A stretch of DNA of 64,000 nt from Portulaca oleracea (GCA_029582165.1 CM055890.1:4225044-4289043), one strand, 5' to 3'. Positions 1-12,076 are shown, counted from the stretch's first letter. Numbers and translations: made by a program. Notes: generated by a model from the letters alone, not told the origin.

Positions 1-1205
1 TGTTTCCATATTTTAAAGCGGGCGGGGCTTCCGTATTGCCCCTCGGAGTCCAAAGACTCGCAAAACATACACATTTCATTCCAACAACTTTCCACACAAT
101 TCTCATTCTCAACAATCCACAATCACTTCTCAATCCGGATGGCCATCGCACTACAGAAAACAATCTACCAGGCGTAACCTGGTCTCTTGACAGTCTCCCT
201 CACAGGTAACCACTGGTCTTGCCCGAACCCGCATTATACTCATAACCATTATTTAGTCAAGTTACATGTCGATCTCTTTCCAGTAATAAATCAACATTTA
301 AAAATCCAACATTTCCAAAACCAACACTTCCAAACCAAAATTCCAAACCAACACACTTTCAAAACAAATACCAAAAGACTATCCACACTTTATGAATCAA
401 AGAACAAAACTTTCTTAAACAAAATAGACAGTAAAGTTTCAGATAAAGTCCCCTTCGGGATGCAAGTTCCGAAATCAATATAGAAATCAATAAAACCAGT
501 AAAGAGCATCCAAAAAGGATTAGGGCATAGACATTACCTGCGGAAAAATTACTTCAACCAAAAGACGCACACGGAGCTTACTGGTTCGCTTCCTCGCTCG
601 AATCTAATAGTCGAATAATATTTCTAAAATCAAGACTCGCTCGCCAAAATAGCTAATTCGTATATCCTACCCTTTCCCAACTTCCCAAAATCCTACAAAT
701 CACATACCATGTATAACTAATTACCAAAAACACAAGTATGAAGCATACATCTTACTCTTCAAACTATGTACTATACATGACTATTTAGACAAGAGGCATA
801 CATGAAGTTTTCACACATAAGCTATATCAATCGTGCTTTTCATTTCCATGTAGTACCTAAAACCTAACTCGTGACTTGCATGACACTATTCCCATAAATT
901 ACCAACTTGCCACCCTTCATGCAAAACCAATACTAGGCCACTTTAGCATGCTGACTAATTAAAGAAAATAATTCTTTTAGGGTTCCTAACATGTTTCTAG
1001 GGTCTCAAAATAACCATAAAACTTAATATCATACTATGAAACTTGGTAGTAATAACAATGTACCCATAAATGATAATAATATGGAAAACTTATCAATCAT
1101 ATGTCCTTAAAATAATACTACGAAAACTTTGTAAAACTTTAATAGCAAAGTATATGAAACTTTTAATACTAATCATATGAACTTTAAAAAAATTACATGA
1201 AACTC

Positions 1206-1206
<1 letters not shown>

Positions 1207-1242
<36 letters not shown>
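1207..1242. repeat. (TAA)n microsatellite
   Basis: Twelve uninterrupted TAA units within the AT-rich part of the long LTR-like unit. Confidence 0.9.
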
Positions 1243-2656
1243 TGAAACTATAAAATAATATGGAAACCTAGTAATGTCATGGAAACTTTATAATAATGAA
1301 ATAACTTAATAATACTACGAAACTTAATAAAATCACGAAATTTAATAATAGTTTAGGAAAACTTAATAATAATAATACGAAACATAATAAGATTATGTAA
1401 CTTTATGATAACTTATGAAACTTTGAAAATAATAATGCGAAACTTAATAAAATCGTGAAACCTAATATTTATAATACGAAACTTACTAATAATAATACAA
1501 TGAAAACTTGATAATAGCTTAAACTTATTAACATGAAATACTTAATAACATGAAATTTAGTAATAATCATAATAATATGAAAGGCTACTAGTAACACCAA
1601 ACTTAATAATATTATTATGAAAACTTGATAATAGTCATATGAACAACTTAGAAACCTTAGCAATAGAAACTTAATAACAATAATATTAAGAATATATTCA
1701 CTAGTAACATGAACGTAATGATAATGATAATAGTATAAAAACTAAATAACAATAGTATGAAATAAACTTAATAATACCATACTAATCATTCCCTACGCAT
1801 GATATTCACCAACGAAACATACTACTTATAGTACACATGTATTAACATAAGCATAATGATAATATTTAACCTACGCATGATACTAACACCAATGGAGTAT
1901 CATTAAACAGATTCTCTTGCTAACATATAGTATTAATACTAAGGAAAGCACAACCACTTATATTACACCCACATGATCCTAATCATCACATACCCATATA
2001 AAAATAGTAGAGAGAGAATGAGTTTGGAGGTTATACTGATTGAGGACAGCAACCCGAGTTGGAACAAAGTGGAACAGAGGCTCGAAGGTTCGCCGGAGCT
2101 GAAGTGGTCGACGGAAGGGGGTGCTGGCCGTTGGGGGAACGTCGTCGGTGTTCCGGTTTCCGGATGAGGAACGTCGTAGGTCGTCGGTGATGACGGGGCG
2201 GCAGTAGAGCAAAACCCGAGCAAAGTAAGCCCAAGTTTAAACGAGCTGAAACGGAGGCTCGGTGGTTCGTCGTCGGAGACCTGGTGGGAGTGTCGGTGCT
2301 GTAGGCGGTGGTTGAGGCGCCGCGGCTGGAAGTAACTGGGCAGAACCAAAACTGGACAGGGGAGGGGGTGTGGTGGGTCGATCGGTGGCGAGGTGACGGA
2401 AAAAGGTCGGCGGTCGGCGTTGTGGTGGTCGGAAAAGAGGGGGAAGGTGGTTGGCAGCGAGCAGCCGGTGGAAGGAGGGAGACTTGATGGTGGTGTGGTT
2501 GGTGGTTGTGAGGTGGTGTTGGTTGCGTCGGGGTGAAGCACAGGGAGAAAGGGAGGAGAGTGAGAGAGGGAAGAGAGAGAGAATATAAAATATGTGAATT
2601 GCGGCTGATGACAAAAACTAGGGTATTTGATTATTGGGGTAGGGATCCAAATAGGG

Positions 2657-2664
2657 TATTTATA
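2657..2664 (-). promoter_or_regulatory. TATA box of the LTR-like unit
   Basis: TATAAATA on the minus strand, followed by a CT-rich leader (about 2600-2530). The spacing of about 300 bases from the presumed LTR start fits a U3 promoter. No experimental support is available. Confidence 0.45.
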
Positions 2665-2964
2665 GAGAGAGAAATTAGGGTAAAATTAGTACAAATTAAA
2701 CCTAGATGTTAGTAACACCCTTCCAAAATTAATCTTTTCCTAAAACAACACCTTTCTTTAAACGATTTTTACCAACTTATCCCAGTTAATTTTAACTGAT
2801 ATCCAAAAAGTCTCTAACTAATATTTTTAAGACTCTAAAAATTCTAACGAACGCACTCGTGGTCCTAAAAGCTCCGTGTGATAACATATCATATAAACAA
2901 ACGCAAAGCAACGCACGTCAGAAATCTTAATGGTAATAATAATCGAATTTTTTGGGGTTTTACA

Positions 2965-3939
2965 TTTAGAGACTTCGTTCTTGTCTATATAAAATTCATT
3001 GGGTTGAGAAGATGATTATTTATTAATTAAGGCAATCAACCTCAAACATTATGGTTAACCTAGTGGTCGGGCCCATTTATGTACAAATGTTGATAACTCT
3101 AACTTATAAAGCAAAACTTATCTCACCTTTGATGATATTATATGACCCTTTACGATGCTCTCCTGATGAAGGTCCAAAAAAAAGGACTAAAGTCCAACCA
3201 AGTTAGTGGATAATGTCTTAGCTACATAATAGTCACTAAGCATGAGTAAACTAATTTATAGATTTAGTTATTAAATTCATCCTATTTATGGTCGGCCTGT
3301 GGTTAGGCCCAACCATATTGGATTTACCAATTAAGACTATAAACTAATTAACTCGCTTATTGTTGGCTTTATTTAGTCCTCTATAATTTCCATTTTCCTT
3401 GAGTAAATAAAAAAAGAATAACAAACAAAACGAGTGTAGGTTGTCGATCTTGTTGAGCATTATATTAGTCCGCGTAATAGCCAGTATAGCCCAAAGTTGT
3501 TCGAGTTCGTTGGCCTAAGTTACAGATTCTCCTTAAAATAGTCGACCTATGGATTGGGCCCATCCGAATTGAGAAACACTAACTTGTGCTTTCTAACTTG
3601 TGACCGACTCGCTATATTTGACTTTATTCGGCCCTTTATAATGTTATGTTGTTAGTTCCATATAGAGTTAGGCCATGCACTCCCAAAAATTAGGGAGTCA
3701 TCTTGTGAGTGTCAGCATGAAGGTGTCGAGTCTATTAGGGTCTCATATAGGTCTTCTAGGACATGCATACATCGGGTAGAAAATGTCAAAGTCAATAATC
3801 GAGTCACTAACAAATTTCCATACAGGCGAGATAAGATCTTGACTCTGGGCCCGCATTAGGGATCCACGTACCGGGCGATTGGTTCCAAATCCGAACTACA
3901 ACCTGTCCACCATCCAAGATAGAGCTTGAAATCATACCA
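2965..3939 (+). repeat. Non-coding leader with three diverged repeats of about 240 bp
   Basis: No protein is visible. Around 3060, 3290 and 3540 the same order of short blocks recurs: GTCGGGCCC or GTCGACC-type, then a run near TAACTTGTGACC/TAACTCGC, then GGCCCTTTATAATG-like. This suggests an old tandem duplication with a period near 240 bp. The stretch lies just upstream of the Tat gag and is most simply its 5' untranslated leader. Confidence 0.35.
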
Positions 3940-5278
3940 TGGTCGAGGAACGATTCTAGGAGATCTTTGTCCAAGGCGCTGAAGCTAACATCTCGAAACA
4001 GCTAGAGGATCTTTACACTAAGATGCAAGGCCTAGTCTTTGCCAGTTCCCTAGAACAAGAGTAGAAGATTGGGAAGAGATTCCACAGCAACAGCAGGTGA
4101 TGGATGGCATGCTGCAAGCCATAACCAAGATTAATGAGAAGTTAGGCTTGAATACTGAAGGAGATGATGATGTAGTGGAAGTACATGGGTATGAATCTGA
4201 TCCCGAACTTGTCAAGATACCTACAGGGAATGAGTTAGGGGGCTCAAGGTCGTTCAAAGGGAAGTCCAAGGCAGTCTTAGAAGTTCCCATAGTCACTGAA
4301 AATTTTATTGTTAAGGCCTTAGAACAAAAGTTGGAAAGTCTCACCAAGATGATGAGCACTATTCCAGCCTTCGCTAACAAGTACACATATGTGCCCTTAC
4401 CCATCCAGCCTGTCATGAAAATCACTGATAAGATTGAAGGTGCCCAACATTAAACTCAGGCCATCTGAGAACCCTACTTACCATACGAGGAGTTCATGAA
4501 CCTAGCACCTCTCAACAGGATTGATGTTCACTTGTACTCTACAGTCTTCCAATCCACCCTAGATGGAGAAGCCAAAGTGTGGTACCATGCCTTGTCACCT
4601 CAAGTCAAGGCTGATTGGAACGAGATGTTTAAGGCCTTTATCAATCACTATAAAAGCTGCATCAAAAAGAAGCAGGCCACAGTGGATGACTTAATAGCGA
4701 TGAAGCAAAGGGAAGACGAGTCCTTCCTGGATTACTTCGAAAGGTGGCACATCAAGTTGTCTCACATTAATGAGACGATACCCTTGCGCTTATAGTTATC
4801 CACCTTCAAACAGAGCCTCAAAAGTAGCCTGGCTCGGCACTGGGGATACAATGTGATCAAGGACTTCGACTACTTGAAGGACCGTTGTGTCCAACTCGAG
4901 ACCATGAACAATGAGAAGGTCGCCGCCCAAGAGTGGAAGAATTCCAGTCCTAATAGGAGGGCTACTGGTTCACCCAGCCACACTTCTGAGAGGATTAAGA
5001 CTAATGTAATTCAGTCAGGAATCGAACCAAAGAATGACCATTACACCCCACTCGATACCACCTACGTCAATGCTTTGGCTCATCTCTTAAGGGCAAACCT
5101 GATTGAGTTGTCTTTACCGGGACCAGAGCCAGAAACGAAGTACCCAAGCTGGGATGACAATGCATTCTACAACTGTCACATGTGTAAGGGACATGGCACC
5201 GAGAAGTGCTGGACTTTAAAGAATAAGATTGAGGGTATGATTCGGTTAGGTAAATTGCCTCTACCAAAAGCAACGTAG
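3940..5278 (+). pseudogene. gag: Degenerate Tat-type gag
   Basis: Gag forms the particle that packages element RNA. A start at 3940 opens a frame with early stops; the rest runs in pieces at 4097-4453, 4496-4795 and 4853-5278. The piece at 4496-4795 has the Retrotrans_gag signature (GEAKVWY, then a Trp and FINHYKS, then DYFERWHIKL). The last piece carries a compact zinc knuckle near residue 109 (CHMCKGHGTEKC, C-x2-C-x2-H-x4-C) followed by LKNKIEGMIRLGKL, the arrangement usual for Tat/Ogre gag. In-frame stops at about 3958 and 4794 and a shift near 4080 make it non-functional. No protease follows. The family assignment is from recalled motifs. Confidence 0.75.
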
Positions 5279-7640
5279 AAAGCCAACTAGAGAACGATCC
5301 TCTAGGACCAGTCAGCAAGGAAAGGCAACACTGCATGAAAAGGACTTTGAAGTTTGTTAGGGTCCCCATAATGTTGAGCATCCTGTTTTCAGAGTCAACT
5401 AGGGGTGACATCGAGTAGGTCTTTGATATACTTGTCCTTTGTGTTCAATAAGATGCATCTATTTGATTGTGATTGTTTGAGAATCTCGTGCTTGCATTCT
5501 TAACTTGAGTTAAAAAGCACTTTCACCCATTCATTGGCCTTAACATCCAAGTCTGACATATCCATCTATCATCACCCCCATATACCCTTCCATTCATCAT
5601 GTTTGTCATCCTATGAATCCAGGGATTAAAATAAGGTTAAAAGAAAGAGAGAAAAAAAGAACAAAAAAAAAAAACCACATCAGCATCTGTATCACCTGTT
5701 ACCTTCTCATTCACCCACAACATCTATCTTTACTTGTCATCTACCTCTCCATCCCAAGTTCCCATTCACCAAATCATCCCTCTTTGCATCACTCATAACA
5801 GCCACCGTTCAAAAACCCTTAGCCTTGACAAACCCAGTCATTCTCTTCATCTACCCCAAAGCTAAAAGGTGTGTTGTGACTAATATCATCAAGAAGGTGA
5901 GCAGGAGTCAATCCCATGAGGAAGAAAGTTGAAAAAAAAAAAAGAGAAGAAAGCAAAAAGAAAAAGAAAAGAGAGAGTTCCTAGTTGCTCCACCAACATG
6001 GGTTGACATGAGTGGTACGACACTCATGTCCCTTAAGCACTTTGTTTGCGTACGGAAAAAGCTATGCTGGGAGAGTAAACCTCGTTTGGGCCGCCATATC
6101 TTGAAGCATACCAACAAAAAAAGAGAGGAGAGAAAAGGAATAAGAAAGTGCAAAAAAAAAAGAGAAAAAAAAGAAGAGAGAAAAAAGAAAGAGAAAAAAG
6201 GGGGAAAAGGCGAGAAACTGGAGATGGAGCTAAACCTTTGAGCCTTCATAGCCATCCTCAAGCCTACCTCACCAAGCCCTCCTCGAGGCACAAATCCTTT
6301 GAAGCTGCACCTTATGAAGTACGACCAACCTGATTCCACATCAGATACGTAGGAGAACTTCTTTGAGGCCCGACCGCTACAATTCAAGGAGCATCCTTTG
6401 TCACAAAATTTTGGTCTTTGAGAAAAAAAATTCAGAGAGCCTAGCTCGAAACCCCGAGCTAGGCAAAAGGAGAGTGAGAGAACAAGAGAGGCTAACTTGG
6501 AATCCTGGGCTATGCAAAAGGAGAGTGAGAGAATAAGAGAGGCTAGCCTGAAAATCCGTCAGGGTAGGTTGGAAAAAGGAGAGTAAACCCTAGAGTTTGA
6601 AGTTTTATCACATCTCCGCCATCATAATCCCCCAATCTTCCTTTGGTCAGACTTGGATCACCTTCACATCCGAATAGCTAACCACCTCTCCTCCTTTGGC
6701 ACAAATCCATTCCCTCACCTCTTCTTCTATGAGGTGATAACCCTTGCCGACCGCCTAGCCTTAGCTGAAACATAGTCATCTATCGTCATGGCATACCCAG
6801 ATTCGAATATCAACCCGCCATCTTTTCCTTTTTAACCAAGTACCTTCATGAACCCGTCTGACCATCAGCAAACTTACCTTTTCTTTTGCCAAACCTTTTT
6901 CATCCTCCCTTACCGCCATAGCTTTTTGACTCGATCATTAGTTCAAGTGTGAGATTCAATATTTCGAGGCCTGTTCTCAGCACACCTGAGCAAGGCCCAT
7001 CCGCCAAGGACGAGAAATTCGGCCACGTCAATGGCTAATTACAAACACCATCTGACTCAAGAGAAGGTTTCATTTGAACTGGGGGCTCCCTTAACACTCA
7101 GATAACCTGCAGCAAGGCTCTACCAATCTCCATGGCCACAATGATCCGGGGAAGTAAGAGGACAAAACAAGTCATCCAGGACAATGCCTTCATCATCAGG
7201 CCCCGTCATAAGTCTCACCTATGACGCCTTGTCCTGAAATTGCATGTCGAGTTGCTCTGACACTTAGGGAATCATCGATTTAGTCTTCGTATTTGGGGCT
7301 ATTTGCATGTTTAATCACATGCATTGTAAAATATCGTTCATGTACATATTCTCCTTGTCATTGCATTGCATCAAGAGTCATGTATAAATTCAACAATCGT
7401 GCATAAGTGCATAAGAGTCTAGAGTCTAAAAGACCAAGTTCATGAATATTCATCAAGAAAAGAGCGAGAATCAAAGAAATTCATCTCGCAAAGAGACTCA
7501 AGCTCGACTACTAATCATCAAGAGCAAGATTAGAAGGAGTTCTAGTCACACTCTGAATGATATCTATCCAGTCAAGCGACTATCGTCCAAAAAACTCATC
7601 CTCATGACGATCTTCTAGTCTGCCAAAGCAACAAAAGTTG
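5279..7640 (+). other. Tat 3' untranslated region, no gene seen
   Basis: There is no convincing gene. It contains a purine-rich section (about 5630-5690 and 5920-6220) whose long Lys/Glu/Arg frames are compositional. A short tandem repeat of 65-75 bp built on AAAAGGAGAGTGAGAGAA lies at about 6420-6590, and the block GATACGTAGG near 6345 is shared by Tat-lineage elements. From 6600 to 7640 it is ordinary AT/CT-rich sequence with nothing further recognised. Confidence 0.5.
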
Positions 7641-8010
7641 CGATGGACGCCTCCAACACAATCATCCGCCTCGTGAAAATCTGTTGGGCATCATCTGCTT
7701 CGGGAAAGTCTGTTGAGCGTCATCTGCCTCGGGAAAATCCATTGGGCATCATCTACTTCGGGATAATCTGATCCGCCGCGGGAAAATCTGTTGGGCATCA
7801 TCTGCTTCGGGAAAATCCGACCTCCCTCGGGAAAATCTGTTGGGCATCATCAACATCGGGAAAATCTGATCCGCCTCTGGAAAATCCGTTGGGCATCATT
7901 TGCTTCGAGAAAATACGACCTGCCTCGGGAAAATTCGTTGGGTATCATCTACTTCGGGAATATCCGACCCGCCTTGGGAAAATCCGTTGGGCATCATCGA
8001 CATTAGCACC
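7640..8010 (+). repeat. Tandem repeat built on TTGGGCATCATC / CGGGAAAATC
   Basis: About eight occurrences of TTGGGCATCATC or one-base variants are spaced first near 30 bp and then near 48-50 bp, each followed by CTTCGGGAAAATCCGACC-like sequence. The open frames through it (repeating WASSTS or HHQHR-like peptides) follow from the repeat and are not called as genes. Position and orientation fit the 3' untranslated region of the Tat element. Confidence 0.85.
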
Positions 8011-8139
8011 GAAGAAAGGAAGTTTGGATCATCAACAATCAATGTTCAGATATGTAATTCTCTATATCTCCAACCACTGTTTAAAATGATCTAACATTCT
8101 GTTTTTGTTTCTGTGCAGGGAACCAACACCAACACCAGG

Positions 8140-9060
8140 AAAACCAGGACGCCATCATCCAGCTGCCGCTAAAAGGTCGCTGACATCCATCTCCAGGTTG
8201 CCGCCAAAAAGGACCGCCATCTTCCAGCTGCCACTAAAAGGTTGCTGACACTAGGGTGCCGTTAAAAGGAACCGCCTTCATCCAGGTTGCCGCTAAAAGG
8301 GACCGTCATCTTCCAGCTGGCGCTAAAAGGATGCAGACATCAGGTTGCCACTAAAAGGGACCGCCATCTTCCACCTGCCGCTAAAAGGTTGCTGATACCA
8401 TGTTGTCGCTAAAAGGGACCTCCATTTTCCAGCTGCTGCTAAAAGGTTACTGACACAGGTTGCCGCTAAAAGGGACCACCATCTTCCAGTTGCCGCTAAA
8501 AGGTTGCTGACACTAGGGTGCCGCTAAAAGGCACCGCCTTCATCCAGGTTGTCGCTAAAAGGGACCGCCATGCTGCCGCTAAAAGGTTGCTGACATCAGG
8601 TTGCCGCTAAATGGGACCACCACCTTCCAGCTACCGCTAAAAGGATGCTGATACCAGGTTGTCGCTAAAAGGTACCTCCATTTTCTAGTTGCCCCTAAAA
8701 GGTTGCTGACATTAGGTTGTTGACACCAGGTTGCCGCTAAAAGGGACCGGCATCTTCCATCTGCCGCTAAAAGGTTGCTGACACTAGGGTGCCTCTAAAA
8801 GGCGCCGCCTTCATCCAAGTTGTCGCAAAAAGGGACCGATGTCATCTAGCTACCGCTAAAAGGTTGCTAACACCAGGGTGCCGCTAAAAGGCACTGCCTT
8901 CATCTAGGTTACCGCTAAAAGGGACCGCTATTTTCCAGCTGCTGCTAAAAGGTTGCTGACTCCAGGCTGCCGCTAAAAAGCACTGTCGTCCTCCAGCCAC
9001 CGCTAAAAGGCCACCAACATCTTCCAGGTTGCTAGTAAAAGAGCACCAACATCGCTCGCT
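8140..9060 (+). repeat. Tandem array built on CCGCTAAAAGG, about 29-bp unit
   Basis: Roughly 28 copies of GCTAAAAGG or close variants occur at about 29-bp spacing. Alternate units differ (GGTTGCCGCTAAAAGGGACC against CAGCTGCCGCTAAAAGG), giving a dimer near 58 bp. The array stops about 80 bp before the polypurine stretch and LTR. The same array in opposite orientation lies at 46372-46905 beside the minus-strand Tat LTR, so it belongs to this family's 3' untranslated region. Confidence 0.9.
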
Positions 9061-9104
9061 TTCCAAGAGCACCGACAGTCACACCTCAGGCTACTTTGAC
9101 CTTT

Positions 9105-9138
9105 ATCCTATTAGGACTTGATCAAAATGGTGGCACAC
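9105..9138 (+). promoter_or_regulatory. Polypurine-tract region just before the Tat 3' LTR
   Basis: CCTATTAGGACTTG followed by ATCAAAATGGTGGC sits directly before TGTAGACACC. The minus-strand Tat copy has CCTATTCGGACTCG then ATCAAAGTGGGGGC in the same place (45247 to 45219). The alignment shows that both LTRs are the 3' side of an internal region. The tract is eroded in this copy (GGTGG against GGGGG). Confidence 0.55.
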
Positions 9139-10809
9139 TGTAGACACCAAATTTTGTACCGGTAATTTCACTCGAGAAAATTGGGCCAACACAACTGGAC
9201 ATCACCCAAGGAAAATAAGAAGGCCACTATGCCTTGCCTATTTTTAAGACAAGCCCAGCAACGAGCCAAGCCCAAGGAATAATGGAAGGCTAGGCGGCCT
9301 ACCTATTTCCTGCAGGATTCCAGTCGGGCCGAAACCAGCGCACCCCAGCCCATGGAAATAGGAAGGCCAGGAGACCTTCCTCATTTTCATGGCCCGGGAG
9401 ATGATTGCCATGTTGGCAATCCGTGTGCAGGGAAATCAAAAGTCGGGCGACCTTGCTTTTTAATTCTGATTTTGCCGCCATCTTTTTTCCCTCCATTCTA
9501 ATGCAATCCCAAGATCATAGCCCTTGACTTATTGACCTTTGACCTGAGGAAGGTGAGACGACCTTGCTATTTGTCTAAGGGGCATGATCCTTGGAATCAT
9601 GTCCCCTTCCTTCCATCTCCATCCATTCACCCTCCACCAATAAAGACCCCCCCTCATCCTTACTCATTTTCATCAACTCTTCCCATAAAAAACTCTCATA
9701 AAAATACTCTCCATCACTCCCTATTCTCTTTATAATCACCAACCTACACCCTTACTCTCGCCATTTCTCTACTCTCATGACCAATAATCATCATCAACAC
9801 TTCTCAACTCTCTACTATCATCCATCTTCTCTATACTCTCCATCAACAACTATCATCATCATTCTCTTCCATCCTCCATCACTACCACCACCATACTATC
9901 CATATACCCATACCTCCAATCATCCTCCAACATCCATTCCATAATCCAAACGTGCTGAGCCTAAGTATTCATCAGAAGGGGATCCATTCTGAAAGCTTAA
10001 CGTGAGGTTTTCACTTTCTTGTATTTCCATTATGTTGTTCATTCCTAGTTTATATTACTTGTACATCATTTTGTAAAAACCTCCATTCTTCTTCTTTGCA
10101 TGTTCGGAATATTAATTTCGTGAAATTCGTTAAAGTTCTCCCCACTCAATTTCATTTCAAGTTCTATTCTAGTAGAGTCTGTTTTTAAACTGGCGGATTC
10201 GAGAATTATTTAATTCTCGAATTCGTAACCTTGCCCCCACATTCGGAATTTGGGTTCGTAGACCAGAGTTATTTTATTTTTAGGTTTGTCGATTTCTTTA
10301 AATCGGCTGGCGACTATTTTTTTATAATTTCTTTTTATTATTGCACACACTTGTTTATTATATTGGAAAATTTATAAAATGATTTATATAACCCTATATT
10401 CTAACCCAAAGCTAGTTCAAGCGAAAATGTCAAAGAAATAATCATAGGCCACGTGGCCTTTGAATTTTCTAAAACCATTTTCTGTAGGCCAAAGAAGCAC
10501 AAGGCCCAACAGTGGCAACATCACAGGCCACACGACCAGTGATGGGGCCCTGTTGGTCCATGTGTCCTCTTCTTGGCCTGGGTTTGAATTGGAGTTCGTA
10601 TTGAATCATTTGTAGATTAATTCGGCATAATTTCAAGTGTGCAAATAATAAAAAGTAGTGCATAAATGAATAAAAGTCATCACTCGAAAATGATTTTCAT
10701 AAAATAAAAATATCCTCATATAAGGATTAAGCAACCTTAGTCGGCTCTCGATCATTATGTAGCGCATCCGAACCAAATTTCCTCGAACGTAAATTTTTCG
10801 GGTCCTACA
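9139..10809 (+). mobile_element. Tat-family 3' LTR (plus)
   Basis: The LTR starts TGTAGACACC and ends GGGTCCTACA, 1671 bp. It is the same family as the 1681-bp minus-strand LTR at 43538-45218. The best match is the block around 10190-10320, where both have an inverted pair around AATTCTTGAATTC/GAATTATTTAATTC, then CGTAGACCAGAGTTATT and TTTAAATCGG. The U3 part carries a CT-rich promoter-like stretch near 9590-9900. It lacks the 18-bp palindromes present in the minus copy. No primer-binding site follows 10809, in agreement with a 3' LTR. Confidence 0.75.
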
Positions 10810-11014
10810 GTAACAGGTACATACAACACAACCCTAACATATAAAAAAAAAACTCAGCAGTTAAATCACCGAGAGCATCAAAATCAACACATGTGAAGTT
10901 AAAAAGTCTCCCAAATTCTAATTTAACCTCATTGATCCATTAATAAGTTGAATAAATTAGACATTTAGTAATTTAATTAGATAGCAAGTAAGTATTCAAA
11001 ATAATCACAATTAT

Positions 11015-11310
11015 TATGCGTCGGCGACATCACCGCCGTTATCCACTGATACTAGCAAGGAGAATAAGGAGTTGTTGTGCCTCCCATCCCGAGTCATAGG
11101 GAGTGCTCTAATTAGCAAAAAAGCGAACTATCAAACCCTGGTAGAATACTTTCAAGCCCCCGAGACTCTGGAATACGGGCCAGTGATACGAGTGCGGGCC
11201 CTTGTATTGTGCCTTCTGGGCGAGTTTTGTTTCTAACATGGCTGGAGATGGACGGGTCCAGCCAATCTCATCTATATGGTGGAGGACATGGCTCCTATTC
11301 AATATTAGAA
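11015..11310 (+). pseudogene. Fragment of a DUF7745-like Tat ORF
   Basis: One frame reads KELLCLPSRVIGS, then VEYFQAPETLEYGPVIRV and ALVLCLLGEF, nearly the same as the better copy on the minus strand at 42180-41880 (KELLCLPSRVIGS, VEYFQSPDTLEYGPVIRV). It begins abruptly at about 11015 and fades after 11310, with a stop just after GEFCF. In intact plant elements this protein is an extra ORF of unknown function. Only the central part remains. Orientation matches the LTR just upstream, but about 200 bp of unrelated sequence separates them. Confidence 0.7.
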
Positions 11311-11346
11311 TATTAAATTTCATATTTAAAAAGATGTTTACATGTT

Positions 11347-11720
11347 AATAATAAAAACTTTGGGGGTAATAGATACTAATAATATAGACTATTTTCTTAG
11401 ACACTAATAGTACCAACTATCTGCTTGTTTTCTCCCAACAAAATACCACCGAGTTGTTATGGTTTTAACATATCGCAAAGATGACGTGGCTCCAATGTGT
11501 TACATGGAAGGCTGGTTAGTGTCCACGTCAACATTTTCTACACAAGCTTTGCCTTCCACGTCACGTAATATGGAGCCATGTGATATTTTCATGAGTTAAA
11601 AACATACTAAATAAGTGACATACCATTGGTGGAAAATATGTTGATAGTTGGTACTGCGAGGAACTAAGAAAATAGTCTATATTACTAGTATCGAATACCC
11701 CAAAAGTTCGTATTATTGAT
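11347..11720. mobile_element. Foldback (MITE-like) element, about 370 bp
   Basis: The left end AAAAACTTTGGGGGTAAT and the right end ATACCCCAAAAGTTCG are inverted copies. The pairing continues through a shared block containing ATATAGACTATTTTCTTAG and into the centre around GACGTGG and CCACGTC. Nearly the whole unit can fold on itself. The flanks TTAATAAT and TTATTGAT may be an imperfect target duplication. No protein is encoded. Confidence 0.6.
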
Positions 11721-11821
11721 GTAAAAAAATCTTATTTGAAATTGTGAAACATACATGAGGGTCAGACTAGTACGTGTGTGTGTTTATATATATTTAAATA
11801 TTTATATATATATATATAATT

Positions 11822-12029
11822 GGAAAAATCAGAGAGATCATTCCATTAACAAAATATTTTACAAGTATCATAATATATTTGGAAAAATCAGAGGGGAAAA
11901 AACTATGGGAAAAGACAGAAAGATTCGGCCATTGCGCGGTCGCTTCCATTAACAAAATATTTTACAAGTATACTCTAGGCATACCAAGAGGGGCATCAAT
12001 CAAAAAGCCCAAGTTGCCAAAAATAATCA

Positions 12030-12033
<4 letters not shown>
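11822..12033 (-). repeat. Repeated segment, copy A (possible LINE 3' end)
   Basis: The section 11946-12033 is repeated at 12730-12817 with few changes, and the preceding piece (GGAAAAATCAGAGAGATCA near 11822) also matches copy B. Both copies run into a TA repeat. On the minus strand the segment reads like a LINE 3' tail (GTAAAATATTTTGTTAATGG), but no coding part accompanies it and the class is uncertain. Confidence 0.4.

Positions 12034-12074
<41 letters not shown>
12034..12074. repeat. (TA)n microsatellite
   Basis: An uninterrupted TA run that forms the left flank of the foldback element at 12075. Confidence 0.95.

Positions 12075-12076
<2 letters not shown>

Larger units (their letters stand above)
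1..2964 (-). mobile_element. Long LTR-like unit of an unassigned retroelement (minus strand, left end outside window)
   Basis: Read on the minus strand, the unit opens at 2964 with TGTAAAACCCC, a common start for plant Ty3/gypsy LTRs. About 300 bases downstream is a TATA box (2657-2664), followed by a CT-rich leader and a Pro/Ser/Thr-rich frame (about 2614-1963) that looks like composition rather than a protein. From 1960 down to about 480 the sequence is very AT-rich with many short ATAATAAT and GAAACTT runs. No gag or pol motif is visible on either strand. The other end, primer-binding site and target duplication are not in the window, so a solo LTR and an LTR of an element extending left are both possible. 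The LTR reading is an inference from the terminus and promoter spacing. Confidence 0.4.
2965..10809 (+). mobile_element. Tat-lineage Ty3/gypsy element, gag-only, 5' LTR missing
   Basis: A broken Tat-type gag (3940-5278) is followed by about 3.9 kb without pol, ending in tandem arrays, a purine-rich stretch and an LTR (9139-10809). A block near 6340 (GATACGTAGG) is typical of the untranslated parts of Tat elements. No protease, reverse transcriptase or integrase motif occurs between gag and the LTR, so this is a non-autonomous or internally deleted member. The left boundary is approximate because no 5' LTR is present; it abuts the long LTR-like unit at 2964. Confidence 0.6.

Noticed and set aside
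1963..2614. Two overlapping Pro/Ser/Thr-rich frames on the minus strand as a possible secreted protein
   Set aside because: Both frames are equally proline-rich and overlap, which fits composition of the LTR leader rather than coding; no domain is seen.
5908..6387. Frames rich in Lys/Glu/Arg (plus) and Phe/Ser (minus)
   Set aside because: They follow from a purine-rich tract in the Tat untranslated region and show no domain.
8140..9060. Regular repeats considered as a CRISPR-like array
   Set aside because: The 29-bp units are contiguous with no unique spacers, and the genome is a plant; it is an LTR-element tandem repeat.
9139..10809. Interpretation as the 5' LTR of a Tat element that continues into the Ogre pol at 21165
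   Set aside because: There is no primer-binding site after 10809, and the sequence before 9139 matches a polypurine region; it is a 3' LTR of the left-hand element.
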